Source: Cloeon dipterum
Lineage: Eukaryota > Arthropoda > Insecta > Ephemeroptera > Baetidae
Assembly: GCF_949628265.1 (NCBI RefSeq)
Contig: NC_088787.1
Location: 610,501 to 674,500, forward strand
DNA: 64,000 bases
Direction: 5' to 3'
How positions within the stretch are numbered: position 1 is the first letter of the stretch; each line of letters begins with the position of its first letter. The position numbers were made by a program, and so were the translations under genes. The notes beneath the pieces are model-generated. The model made no database searches. It had not been told where the DNA came from and saw nothing but the letters and a program-made list of their open reading frames with translations. Below are positions 1 through 12,420 of this stretch, in pieces.

Positions 1-273
1 TAAAGTCCCATAGAAATATGCCTTATTATTGTTCTAAGTAAAATTTGATTGACATTACCAACTGCGTGAAATTTGAAAAGTTGAATATGTGGAAATTGGA
101 AGCTAGAAATAAAAAATTGAAAGCGAGCCCTTTTTGATTCGTCGCTTTCAGCAACGCACTCGTTGCAAAGTGCTCTTTGGCTGCATGGCTTTAAATACGC
201 GCGAAGAAAAGTGAGATTTTTTCATTCATTTTGGAAGGAATTAAAAAGTTGTGTTTGCTCAGAGCAGACTTAC

Positions 274-3200
274 CTGGCGATGCCTCGAACATGTAGGATT
301 TAACACCAACTTCAGCCTTCAAAAGCCTGTATTTTGGCTTTCTTTTCTCATCTCGCACCGTCAACCAAAAATTACCACTTTGGTCCAAGGCAAAAGTAAA
401 CAGAAAAGCAGAATCCAGTCCAGCGACCTAAAACCAAGCAATGCACCGACTCGATGATTTAGAATTCTTAGTAAGAGCTTTTAGTGAAATCGATAAAATT
501 TTAATCAAAATGCAGCAGGGTTAATTTTTTGATCGTTTTTGAAAATTTCACGAGAGCGAGAAGAAGTTTGAGAACGGGTATTTATTCAAAACGAACGAAA
601 TTTCTATTTCCTTTGCCAAAAATTCTGTCTCCTCCTCGCGCAATTTTTAATTTTTACTTGCGGACTTTTAAAGCAAAAATTTTCCGCCTTAGACTATAGA
701 ATTTTCCTTTTTTTCCATCTTTAAATTAAAAAATAAATTAATGTTGAGCTATAAATTTACTTGGCTAATTGAAAAGAAATTATATTATTTTCCCAGCTGT
801 AAATTTTGCAGCATATTATACATATTATATCTACAAATAATTTTGAATCAAGAAATATTTTTTAATTTAAAAAAAATGTTTGAAGACTTATTGACAAAAA
901 TATTTTTAGAGTTTGTGCAGAAAAATGGATCAATAATTTTGAACCGACTCGCTGAATTCCGATCAGAAAATGAAATTATTGGCATTTAAATTGAAGTATT
1001 GCCAAAATAATAATAACCTTGAAAATAAAATCATGTATTCTGCTCGTCGTTAGTTACATATTTAATTTTCATCTGGCAATAACCAATATCGATTTCACAA
1101 ATTTCACAAAGTAGAAACGACGGGGTCAGTTCCAAAAAATGAAATCGACAACAAAAGCGCATTCTTTGGCAATCCGCCTCGAACGAGACGAGTTTTCTTT
1201 AAGGCTGAGCACACGCTCTCACTGGCACAAAAATCAACGAATTTTTTCTCATTTGAACTGTCAGAGCGCTAAATAATTTGCGACGGATAAAAATTCAACG
1301 AGGATCCAAACACCCGCCGTCACAAAAAATCCGAGCTTGAAAATTATGCTCTTTTCAAAGTAATTTAAATTGGTCACCTACCTCATCGTGAAATCGTTGC
1401 TCCTCAAACGGCTGGGAAGTGTTCCACAAGGAAATGTAGTTTTTATACCGAAAGGCGGCATACAAGGTCCCGTGGTTGTCCATCAGCATTCTATTCGAAT
1501 TAATTGCAGTCCAGTTTCCGATTGCTTTCGGATTTGCAGTTCGAGTTCCGTTGTTTAGTGCGGCGACAGGAATTGAATACAGTTCTTTGGAGTTCCATTC
1601 GCTGAGGTAGAGCTGTCTCGGTTCCTGATTCTTGGGGGACAGGGCGATGAAAAAAGCATTGATTCCTGGCGTGTCCAATATCCGAGATTGGTTTCGTTCC
1701 AAACTAAACACGACAATGTGTCGTTCGCTCCATCGCGAGATGTAGGCAAAGGTTTCGTTGGGAGTTTCATCAATCACCAAATCGTGCATATATTTTTGAA
1801 AAGAAAACCGGTGAATTAGTTTGATGTGATCGTTTTTGATCAAGTCCATCGTCCATATTTTGCAATTGCAATTGTCGCTACCGCTGTCGAGCACCCACAG
1901 CCTTCCAACCGAGTCTATTTCCAGCCCTGTTGCTCTCTCAATTTTGTCGCAGTCTCCTTCTTTTCCCTGCAAAAAGAGGAATTGATTGGCTCTTTTAAAG
2001 TCGAGTCAAACAGATTTTTTTATTCCGACGCGCTAACCGCATTTTCTGCTTTCTGCAACTGAAATTTAAATTCGTGTCCTGACTTTCGACTACAACTCAA
2101 CAAAAAAGGGTTTCCTTCGACATTCGATTGCGTTCTATCCAATAATCCGATTTTAAAATAAGATTATCAACAGAAAAGAGAATTTATAGCGAAGAAAAAC
2201 GCATTATTTTTTAATATTCCTTCTAAACTGGAAGAGAAGCACAAAGTTTTTAATTCGCCGCATAAAATTTGGTGCAGCGGCCAAAGAGACGTAATCATAA
2301 ATGAAACGCGTTTCGCATTCATAAGAATATAAAAGTGCTCGCAGCAATTTGCAGACCAGCGTTCAGTTTTCTGATTAAATTAGCAACGAATTTTCAGCGC
2401 GAAAATCTCAGCAAAATTAAAAGAAATTAGCGGCTAGTCGACACTTGGCAGAATTTTTACAATAAATTTTCTTGAAAATTATAAATAAATTTGAGCATTT
2501 TTCAAGCGCCATTTAAAAACGAAGACAAAAAATGGTCTTTGATGAGGTGAAATTGGGTTAAAAAAACGGGCCTCACTTCGTGCGGTGAAAAGCAAATCGG
2601 GCTCGCTGGCTCCTAACTAATCCCTTCATAAGGTTTTATTTTATTTTTAACTGAAAATTTGGAACCAACGCAAAGTTATGGTTTATTAATGAAGCGCGCA
2701 ATCACGAGTGAAACTTCCGTGTGGCGGATTGGCCGCTCTGGCAGCAAAGGAATTAAAAATTAATTTGTTGCTTCTCTCTCTACGCACTCATTTTTCTAAA
2801 CAAAAAATCAAGTTAACCCAATCAAACTCATTGAATTTGCAGAAAATTTCGCAGGGCAACAGCGTGAAAATGAATCAAAACTCCTGCGCGCCACTCATTC
2901 AAATGCGTTTCAGATCTCTTTTCAGTTTTGTTTAATTTGATACCTTTACAAAAGCGATCTCTTGTCATTTTCTTTAGAAGCCAATATTCCGAGCCGTTTT
3001 TAATTTATGCGGTTAAGCGAAGCGTGTAACGAAGGGTCACAGCTTCTGACGGCGTTTCAGAAATGCAACAGAAAATTAATTCAAAGGCAAATCGGCTTTC
3101 TATTGCCCAATTATTTCGCTTCAACGACAAAATATATTGCAAAAACAGGCAGAGGGGAAAATCACGCGTGGTCAGGGTTCACCATTTTTGCAATCCGCAA

Positions 3201-4146
3201 AAATGCACCATTAATTTGTAGCAAAAAATCAGCTGGAAAAACCCACCATTTCATTTTTTATCGTATTTTTCCGAATTTATTAAAAAAATCATATTTAGCG
3301 CAAAAAATACACAAATTTAGGAAAATGCCATTCGTATTGATCTTTTAAAATTCTTATTTTTGGTCATCCATCGTGAGAATTTTTGATCTTCAATAAAAAT
3401 TCATGTGTTTTGGAATAACCGCGAAAAGGTATTTTCATTGCATTGGGTTTTCCCGGATAAATGTGGGTTTTTGCAAACCCTGCGCGTGATGATACGAAAC
3501 TAGAACTAACTTAACTTTTGGCCGTTTTGGTTAAGAAAAAGCTGGACAGGCCGCCAATTTTAACACGGCTGAGAACAACCAACAGCGCCTAGCCATTCCA
3601 TAACAGTTTAAAAAAGGACAAGTTTTTATAAATGAAGGGGCTGCACAGAATCCGCGGTTGAAAAGCAAGCCCCGCGCGGAAAATAGTTGCCGAGAAAAAC
3701 GATTTGCATTTTGTATTTTTGATCATCATCCTGTCGGAAATTAATGAGTTGCACAAATTGAAAAATTTACCTACTTGCACGAGCACAAACTTTCCCCAAA
3801 TTAAAATATGCAGCGAATAGCATTTAATTTTGCTACTTACATGCATGTCCCACGAAGGGACTGGAGTGAGCTTCGGGGGTGCGGAGGACGTGATGTTCGT
3901 TGGCACAGACACCAGAGTCACCGGAATGCCATCAACTTTCCCAAGGCTGAGGAAAATCCTTGATCCGTAGACAGCCATGTAACGAGGATAAATATTCCCA
4001 GATTTGAAATTTCCATATTTCAATGTTTGCGTCTCTGACGGCCACTCGTAGTCCAATTCATTCGATTCGAAGACTTGAGTGAAGTTGGCGGCGATGGCCA
4101 GGGACGAAAGGCCGAGCAAGAAAATGGCGCACGAGAACGGATTCAT
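274..4146 (-). CDS. yellow / major royal jelly protein family gene, secreted (3 visible exons)
   Basis: Three coding exons read right to left: 3841-4146, 1382-1966 and 274-427. Splice signals fit at each joint (donors gtaagtagc, gtaggtgac, gtaagtctg; acceptors tttttgcag, tggttttag) and phases agree (0,0,1). Exon 1 begins with a hydrophobic signal peptide (residues about 1-20, MNPFSCAIFLLGLSSLAIAA) followed by the N-terminal MRJP part with YPRYMAVYGSRIFLSL. Exon 2 carries the family signature GDCDKIERATGLEIDSVG then RLWVLDSG, and the LYLSEWNSKELYSIPV region. Exon 3 carries FALDQSGNFWLTV near the C-terminus. Several NxT/NxS glycosylation sites are visible. Family members are secreted six-bladed beta-propellers involved in cuticle pigmentation, dopachrome conversion or other secreted roles; which applies here cannot be told. 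The last codons and stop are not found, so a short final exon probably lies beyond the left edge. Introns are 1.9 kb and 0.95 kb. Confidence 0.88.
428..1381 (-). other. Intron 2 of the yellow/MRJP-like gene
   Basis: AT-rich non-coding stretch between the gtaggt donor at 1381 and the tggttttag acceptor at 428-429. I see no further exon, RNA gene or repeat in it. Short open frames here have no recognisable content. Confidence 0.75.
1967..3840 (-). other. Intron 1 of the yellow/MRJP-like gene
   Basis: Separates the signal-peptide exon from the GDC...WVLD exon. Long first introns are common in this family and may hold regulatory sequence, but I recognise no specific element. Nothing coding is supported. 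Confidence 0.75.
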
Positions 4147-4775
4147 GCTTGCAACTTTTTCAACTGTTCACAAATAGCACGAGAGCAAAAAGTGCAATTG
4201 CCTTTTCGAGAAAATTGTGAACGGAGCGACGAGCGAGACGCACAACGAGAGAGTCGAAAGGCGTTGGATCGAACACACGCCACGCTTTTTACGCCAAACA
4301 ACCCGGAACTTTTTCAATTTGATAAACACAATCAGTAGATTGCGATCGGAGAAAGAGAAAAGTCTGGCAGAGGTGCATGCGCATGAATTAAAAAAGGTTA
4401 AATTTCAAGTAATAGAAGTCGAGGGAAAATATTTAAAACCGCGGAGCGAAGAATAAAAATTGAAGAAACTCCACGTGAATGACTCATTTTTTCCGTTTGT
4501 TGAGGAAGGTGCGAGTTTTTTTATCTTTTGATGCGAGAGAGTGGCTCGATTTCTTGCTCCAAACCCCATTTTGCTCTTTTCGTCAGTCGCGAGAGAATTT
4601 TATCAGGAAAAATGAGAGTTTCCACTTGTGTGGGAAAAAATTCTTCAAAGCTGACGAGCAGCAACTGTTTTAGTGTTTTTTTTTTAGGGTTAATCGCGTT
4701 TGTTTTGATTTTTTACGCAATTGTTTAATATTTTAATCAGATTTGAAATGGACGGTCTGCACGAAATTAGAAATG
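4147..4775. other. 5' flank of the yellow/MRJP-like gene, no gene seen
   Basis: Sequence upstream of the signal-peptide exon, up to the start of the tandem duplication. It should contain the promoter and 5' leader of the gene to its left. I see no convincing TATA box or other assignable element. Overlapping small plus-strand frames at 4075-4456 are antisense or upstream shadows. Confidence 0.4.
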
Positions 4776-7700
4776 CACACAAAGAATAAAAGGAAAATTA
4801 AAAATTACAATAATTTATCCCCTTGGTTTATATTCCAAATTCTTGCTGAAATTTTATATCAAAAGGCGGTGAAAGCAATAGAAACTGCTTGTCTGGACAG
4901 ACCAATGTGTCTCGTTGATCAGATAAAACGAAAATAAATGAAAAATTATCGTCAAACAATCACGTGAACTAAAAATCACAATTTTCACATTCAATATATT
5001 GATTTTTTTAGGATAAATCCGACACAGTCGACTTTTTTCCTCTTATAAGACATCGTTAATTATTATTTTAATCAATCGAAAGAGTCGATATAAACGGTGA
5101 GATTTAATGCTTTAACAAGAGCGACACGCGTTTATACTGGCTTATCGCGCATAAAGCTCGAAATAGTTTTTTTATCGCTGCGTGGCGCACATTTCCTGAC
5201 CAACTCAATCGCTAACGCAAGAAATAATAAAATTGCTAGTCTGGCGTTTCCAATTATAAAAGTTCATATTTAATTATCATCCATGCGTGTGTTGGTTTTA
5301 TTTAATGAGAACAAGCGTGACCGCGGAGCTGCAAAGGGGCGGCTGCGTCGGGAAAACCGTCAAAAGCGGCGTTTTAACCGATATCAGGGTGGGGTGCCCT
5401 GAAAAAGGTCCTCAGGGCGGGTCGGGTCGTAGGGCTCGGCAAGACCTTTTTATCAAGACCTCGTGAGTTTGAATCCATCAGTCTGTCGAATTTTAACAAA
5501 AATAACAAAATTCTTGCATGCGCACATTGTATTTGCCAAAGGCGAAAAAAAATCGAAAATTAATTTTTCCATGGGCGGAAGTAGCCTCAAAATCAGTCGC
5601 CAGACCGGCGACGGGCCTGCGCGTGTGGTGGAACAGCAATGATCGTGATCCGGGTCTATTCGCGGAAAAATTGGCGAATTTTCCATTTCGCATTTTTTTC
5701 TTATTGTCAAATAGTGCAAAAAATCACGTTTTTAAAACTTAATTTTGATGCAATCAGCTTGTAACTGGTCTCAAAATTATTTCTCCGAACGCGAGATGTG
5801 AAAATTTCAACTTTTCCAAAATTCAAATAATAAAAAATTCGTAGAAATTCGAAAATTGTCCCAATTGTTAAAACTGCACACGGCGGGACGCGCCCTGCCG
5901 AGGGGAGTCGAACGGTTCCTAAACCAACCCGCCTCCGCCCTCTGGGGGTGCGGTGGACCCCGAAAACCAAAATTTTGAAGTGCCGCTCATCGCGTTTTCT
6001 GCAACAAAAATTACGCAACTCGGCTCGTCCGGGTCGCACAGCCAAACACCAATGTTCGTTAATCTCGTAAAATTGTGCGTACGTTGGGCTACATGGCCCT
6101 CCCCATCAAACCCAAAGCCCCAAAACCCTCGCAAAAAGCCCCATGTTTATTTTTATTAATTCTCCTATATGAGCCTGAGGCTTTTTGCGACTCGTTTCCC
6201 TTCATTTGGCACCGAGAGAAATAATCGGGCCTGTTTGTTGGCGAAAAACGCATTGTTGGCCGAAATTTAACATTAGAACATAGAATTAAGCGGGCCCTTT
6301 CGGGGCCGCGGCCAAAAAGCCCCGGGATTCGGACTCCTCCCCAGCCCTGCAAAACTCAGAGCGAAAGTTGAAAAAGCGCGCCACCGACGCGTTGAAAAAA
6401 TGAAAAAAATTAATGAAATTATATGAAACTTTTGTGGGAAATTTAATAAATATTTTGTGCATAAAAAACTAGTAGAAATACATTTTATCACCGAGAGCAG
6501 GATGTTTGATTTGCGTCAGAGGTTCGATAAGAAACCACAGTCGGCCGGCTGCAGAAATTATCGAAAAACTGAATCGCTCGCTCTTCTCGATTGGAAATAA
6601 CTCGCAATCTGGCAAACAAAGGAAATTGCGGTCTGATTGTGAGCCTTTCACGCAGCCTGGCCGACGCAAATTCGCTTTTCAAGACGCCGAGCCGCACCTT
6701 AAGGAAGAAAATCGAACTGAAATTCAGCAAAGAAATAAAATTATGAATTTTTTGAATAAAACGCAAAACGAAAGCGAAAAATGGATAAAACAGGCCGTAG
6801 TCGTCGCGATGCGCCCTTTTGAATTTTAAATTTAACCCTTTGGTCTTTGAGCACTGGTTTTTCGACCCTGATTGATGTCGCTGTGGGGCAGGGGCGGCCG
6901 GAAGAACGGGTGCAAACCCCTGAGAACGCCCCCTGGATGATTCTCGCGTCAGTTACTCCCCTTTCACACATTTTTTAATAATTATTCAGGTCGATTTTTA
7001 ATCCTTTTTTATGGAATGAATGTTTCGCTGGCGGACCGGCGGCGAGTTGCTTCCGGCCGTCGATAAAAAGTTCACTCTCTGCCTTTTTCGCTCTCTCTCC
7101 GCAGCCTCTCGATGTTTTTCTTTTGTCGGCGGGTGCCGGGCTTGGGCACCCCTCTAGACGCGGGGACCCGCGGGGTGTGCACCCTCTCAATAATTACGCT
7201 TTGGTCTTTCACTTATTTATATTTTCCTGGAGGTGCGGAGGTGTCCCTGACCGCCCTCTTTGGCTTTCAGAGAGTGAAAATTGCCACAAACTTTCCTTTT
7301 CCTCTATTTCGCCCACAAACAGACGTTCATCCAACTACAATAATTCTATTTTCCAGCATAAAGGGTTTCTCTTTATTAAAAATATATTTTCCGTCTCTGC
7401 AAGTATATGCGCCATAAATTCGCTAGCACAAAAAAAAACTGCGTTTTACTTTGAACCCGGAAATTTTTCGCTTGATAAATGCGCAAGAGTTGTGTCGATC
7501 GACAGTGGCAGGAAAAAAACGCTTTTATCCGCCCCAAAGGCCATCGGTGGATTTTGATTCGCCTTTAAGAGGTGTCAGCCACGAGATTTTTAAGTCGGGA
7601 CCGGCTTTGCCGTTATTTAGGCTCGGTGGCGGCTTTGATAGTGCTTATAAAAACATTTTTCTCCTGCAATTTTTAATTTTTGACCCAATTTCACCAGCGG

Positions 7701-7924
7701 CTGGTGGCTGGCCACGTAACAAAAAACTTCCCGGCTGACTGAGACCTCTATATTAATATTAGCAATGACCAACACCTTAGTAATTTAACGTTTTTAATTT
7801 TTATTTCCAAAAGAAAGGATTTATTTGGTAGCATATATTCTCTTTAGCATTGAGACAGCTTTCTTATGTTTATATTCGTACATATTTTGAGACAATTATT
7901 TCAGCGCGACAAGTAAAAATGACG

Positions 7925-8350
7925 TTTCTCTCCCACTCACGTGAAAAACCCCACCACTTTTTCGTGACTCAGCGGCTGTTTATTGGAGATCGCTGATTGG
8001 TCCCAATTTCCCATTTGATTTAACCAATAGATTCGTGAGGCGCATGCGTCCGTGTGTTTCTTGCGCTCCACATCCACAGCGAGCAGGCAGAAAGGGAAAT
8101 TTAACCAGGAAAATTGGAATTTAGGATTATTCCCTTCCTGCCTTCCATTTAATGACCTCAAGTGACCTTTGACCCACTTAGATGCACCGATCTCCAATTC
8201 TCTGCCCACTCCAATTTTTACCCGCAGCGAAAGGGAGCGAGACGGCTGTGCGGCTCTGAAAATGCTTCCGTCGGATCAGTGATTGCGTCGCTCCGCATCC
8301 GCACACTCGCCTCTGCTCGCGTTTTCCGTCTTGCTACCGATTTTAAATAA
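7925..8350. promoter_or_regulatory. Candidate promoter/enhancer block in copy 1
   Basis: Within 430 bases there are gctgattggt (7990) and aaccaatag (8020), both CCAAT boxes in opposite orientation; ggcgcatgcg at about 8039, matching the NRF1 palindrome core; and three nuclear-receptor half-sites. The arrangement is kept in the second copy (11075-11490). Binding is inferred from motif only. No gene that it would drive is identified. Confidence 0.4.
8153..8175. promoter_or_regulatory. Triple nuclear-receptor half-site (DR4 + DR1), copy 1
   Basis: TGACCT, 4-base spacer, TGACCT, 1-base spacer, TGACCC. On the other strand these are AGGTCA-type half-sites arranged as a DR1 and a DR4. DR1 suits RXR/USP- or HNF4-type dimers and DR4 suits EcR/USP- or LXR-type dimers, by general knowledge of the families. 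Confidence 0.5.
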
Positions 8351-8355
8351 TACAC

Positions 8356-11300
8356 ACAATAATTGTAAAAATAAGAGGAAAATTAAAAACGAAAAAATCT
8401 CCTTGGGTTAAATTCAAAATTCTTGCTAAAAATTTTAAAGCAAAAGCTGGTGAATGCAAAAGAAACTGTTTATACGTCACGTTGATCAGATTAAATGCAA
8501 AAGAAAAAAAAGAAGAAACATTATCGTCAAACCATCACGAGAAATAAAAGTACCCATTTTCAAATTCATTGAACTTTGTAGTCATCTAAAGCCAAAACAG
8601 AAAATTATGTCACTCTATTTAGAAACCTATTAATTATTATTTTGGTCGATCGAAAGAGTCGATTGTCAGTGAGGTTTAATGTTGAAACAAGAGCGACACG
8701 CGTTCAATCTGGCTTATCGCACATTAAATAAAGATCGAGATAGTTTTTTATCGCTGCGTGTGGCGCACATTTTCTGACGAAACAAATAATAAAATTGCTT
8801 GAACGATAAAAGGTCATATTTAATTGTCATCCAAGGCCCAAACATCTATTTGTCTTTATTTAGTGAGAACAAGCGTGTGGGGGCAGCCGGTTGCTCCCGA
8901 ACGAAAAACAAGAGGAGCTCCAAAGGGGCGGGGGCGTCGTATCCGATCTCAGGGTAAGGTGTCCTGAAAACGGTCGTCAGGGTGGATCGGGTGGTAGGGC
9001 TCGGCGAGACCTTTCCATCAAGACTTTGTCACTTGAAGTCGCTCAACCCGTCGAATTGTAACGAAAATTACAAAAATCTCAGCTGTGTGCTCTTTGTTGT
9101 ATTTATTGCCGAAGCCGGAAAATCGAGAATTAGTTTTTCTATGGGCGTGAGAAAGCTAAAAATCAGCCGCCAGACCGGCGTCAGGCCTGCGTGTGCGGTG
9201 GAACAGCAAAGATCGCGATCCGGGTCCATTCGCGGAAAAATGGCGAATTTTCCATTTCGCTGTTTTTTTATGGGGCGAAAGGGCACATTCAAAAAACAGG
9301 TTTGAAGCCCAATTTTATTTTTATTAATTCTCCTACGAGCCTGAGGTTTTTTGCGACTCGATTTCCGTTCATTTGGCACCGAGAGGAACAATCGGGCCTG
9401 CTTTGGCGGCGAAATTCACATTGTTAGCGACGAATTTAACATTGGAAAATAAGGAACGGCACCACTCGCGGGGCCACTCTGGGCACGCGGACCAAAAAAT
9501 CTGGGATCTGGACTAGTCCGGCCCTGCAAAACTCAGGGCTAAAGTCGAAAAAACGTGCCACCAACGCGTTTAAATGAAAAATAGAACAAAACTGTCATTA
9601 AAATTGTTTGAAACATTTCGTCGAAAATTTTGAATTTTTCAAGTGAATAAATGACTTGTAGAAATACATTTTATCACCGAGAGCAGGATGTTTGATTTGC
9701 GTCAGAGGTTCGATAAGAAACCACAGTCGGCCGGCTGCAGAAATAATCGAAAAACTGAATCGCTCGCTCGACTCGACTGGAAATAACTCGCAATCTGGCA
9801 AACAAAGGAAATTGCGGTCTGATTGCGAGCCTTTGACGCAGGCTGGCCGACTCAAATTCGCTTTTCAAGCCGCCGAGCCGCACCCTAAGGAAAAAACAGA
9901 ACTGAAATTCAGCAAAGGAAAAAATAGATAAATTATTTGAGTAAAAAACCCACAGCGCTAACGAAAAATCGATGCAACAGACCGTAGTCATCGCGATGCG
10001 CCCTTTTGAATAACTTTACCCTATATGGTTTTTGAGCACAGGTGGCAATTCGTTCCAGGGTTTTTACGACCCTGAATGAAAACTCCGCGGGTTTGGGGTC
10101 AGTTGCTCCAGATGGCAAACTTTTTGAAAAAGTTCAGGTCGTTTTTGTTTAAAATCAGCATTTGGAAAGGCGCAAAGAATGTTTCGCTGGCGGACCGGCG
10201 GCGGGTTGCTTCCGGCCGTCGATAAAAAGTTCACTCTCTGCCTTTTTCGCTCTCTCTCCGCAGCCTCTCGATCCTTTCTTTTGTCGGCGGATGCCGGGGG
10301 CTGGGAGGTGTAACACGCCACCCTCTTGACGCGGGGTGTGCACCTTCTCGATAATTACGCTTTGGTCTTTCTTATTTATATTTTCTTGGACGTGCGGAGG
10401 TGTCCCTGACCGCCCTTTTTGGCTTTCAGAGAGTGAAATCGCCACAAATCGATTCCTCCTCTGCCATTTTCTCCGTGAACAGGTGAAAATCCATGGAAAA
10501 TAATTCAATTTTGCAGCTTAAATGGATTCGTATTAATTAAAATACGATTTTTTTTGCAACAAAGCGCCATAAATTTTGAAAATCCACAAGCATAGGAATA
10601 AAGAAATTGCGTTTTACTTTGAACCCGGAAATTTTCAGTGCCTTTGGGTTTTTCGCTTGATAAATGCAAGAGTTGTGCGGCGAGAATAGCAGGAAAACAG
10701 AGGCGACCGCATAGATAATGGCCACATTTTTGGCTCGGTGGCGGCTGCGGTGCGGTTACCAATATTTCAAATGTCGAGTTTATGTCATAGTCCTTTTAAA
10801 GACATTTTTCTCCTGCAATTTTTAATTTTTGACCCAATTTCACCGGCGATTGGTGGCTGCCCACGCAACAAAAAACTTTCCTGCTGGCTGAGACCTCTAT
10901 ATTAATATTAGCAATGACCAATGCCGTAGTAATTTAAGGTTTTCAATATTTATTTCCAAAAGAAAGGATTTATTTGGTAGTATATTATATTCTCTTTAGC
11001 ATTGAGACGGCTTTCTTTTGTTTATTCGTACAGATTTTGAGACAATTATTGCTGCACGGCAAATAAAAATGACGTCACTCTCCCACCCACGAGAAAAACC
11101 CCACCACTTTTACGTGACTCCGCGGCTGCTCATTGGAGATCGCTGATTGGTCCCAATTTCCCATTTGATTTAACCAATAGATTCGTGAGGCGCATGCGTC
11201 CGTGTGCTTCTTGCGCTCCAAAAGCGAGCAGGCAGAAAGGGAAATTTAACCACGATTATTGAAATTTAGGAATTTTCCCTTCCTGCCTTCCGTTTAATGA

Positions 11301-11490
11301 CCTCAAGTGACCTTTGACCTACTTATTCACCGATCTCCAATTCTTTGCCCTCTCCAATTTTTATTCAGCGATACGGAGCGAGAGGCTGTGCGGCTCTGAA
11401 AATGCTTCCGTCGGATCAGTGATTGTCGCTCCGCATCCGCTCACTCGCTTTTCTGCTCGCGTTTCGTCTTGCTAGCGATTTTATATAATA
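8356..11490. repeat. Tandem duplication unit, copy 2 (about 3.1 kb)
   Basis: Second head-to-tail copy of the unit at 4776-8355, somewhat shorter because of internal deletions (copy 1 has extra sequence around 5700-6170 that copy 2 lacks). The right end stops where copy 1 stops, at the sequence following the run that ends ...cttgctagcgatttta (about 11485). Abutting copies with the same ends imply one unequal-exchange or replication-slippage event rather than two independent insertions. Confidence 0.85.
11298..11320. promoter_or_regulatory. Triple nuclear-receptor half-site (DR4 + DR1), copy 2
   Basis: Same array as in copy 1, with identical spacers. All three half-sites are perfect TGACCT here. 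Flanking sequence has changed more than the array itself. Confidence 0.5.
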
Positions 11491-12420
11491 AATTATTATA
11501 TCCACCGTAATTACGCCGTTATAAAGTGAACCGAGATGATCGCTTTTTATTTTCCTGAAAAGGTTTCATTTCTTTATTGATAACATTAATCTTGAACTGT
11601 CCGAGAAAAACAAATGCAAAACGGTGGACGAATGCATGCTTAAAATCGAATTTCTATCGTGGTTGGTAAATAATTGTGACTATGGTGGGGAAGCTGCGAC
11701 GCGGTGGAAGAGTCGGTTTGTTGGTTACCTCCAAGGCGTTGCTAAAATCTGAATCGTGGCGCCACCTTCTGGCTGTTTTTGCTCAAATTCATAGTGGCTT
11801 ATCGGCTCCAAGCTCTTTCTGCGTGCACAAAACGAGGAAACTGCTTTCTTTCCAGCGCGTGTTTATTCACTGAATTTCTCAATTTAATCTAATTGTCAAG
11901 CATTAACCAATTTTCGAAGGGAAGGAGAGATATTCAAATTTTAACCTGCTATACATTTTTTTGTAACCTAAAAAGTGCCGAAGGAAATGAGTAAAGTGAA
12001 TGCGCACACGCTCACAATCAGTCGGTTAAAAATAGTTGTGAACTGATTGGCCACAACTGGTTGATTTTTTCAACCGGAAGATGGCGCAATAAATTTCGAG
12101 TAGGCTCTATAAATCAGAGCCTCGAAAAGCTTGACCACTTAACCGCCAGTTGGCAGCACGCAGCCGTGTCCCTTCCCTTTCACACCGCTTTTCGAAATTA
12201 ATTCAAAGCAGGATATTCGAGCGTTGATAAAGTGCCGCTGAAAGGAAATAATTTAATCTCAACCGCAGAAACTTGCGAGTGAAATTAATGCAGCAAAAAC
12301 TGGAAGGGAATGCAACCGATGGACAAAACCTGTTTTTTTATTGCAATTCTGAGAGAGCTGGAGGGCGCACCCACGTCCTTTAAGTCTACCTGGGACACAA
12401 GTGGTTTCCCCATGCAGGGT
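11491..12420. other. Intergenic, no gene recognised
   Basis: Region between the tandem duplication and the lectin-flanking repeat. Short open frames (for example 11676-11873 plus) have no family signature. ATGGCG/gccaccttctggc elements near 11760 and 12080 resemble the short motifs found in the promoters of the LRR array, but no transcript is supported. Confidence 0.35.

Larger units (their letters stand above)
4776..8355. repeat. Tandem duplication unit, copy 1 (about 3.6 kb, non-coding)
   Basis: This stretch reappears in the same order and orientation immediately to its right (8356-11490). Anchor matches: the start near 4775 with 8370 (aggaaaattaaaaa); the stretch with atcgctgcgtg and ggcgcacatt at 5165 with 8750; the block at 6490-6710 with 9670-9890 (almost identical); 7020-7200 with 10180-10360; 7740-8350 with 10885-11490. 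The unit holds GC-rich patches, CT-rich GAGA-like runs, CCAAT boxes and promoter-like motifs. Open frames in the two copies do not preserve a common protein: indels shift frames. I therefore see no coding gene; a regulatory or non-coding-RNA locus, or an unclassified mobile element, is possible. Confidence 0.85.

Noticed and set aside
6506..6829. 107-aa frame that has a partner at 9692-9931 in the second tandem copy
   Set aside because: The two frames agree only where DNA is nearly identical, then diverge through indels; no splice-supported extension or domain was found.
9068..9391. 107-aa minus-strand frame and its partner at 5453-5719
   Set aside because: Same reason: shadow of the tandem duplication, frames not conserved between copies.
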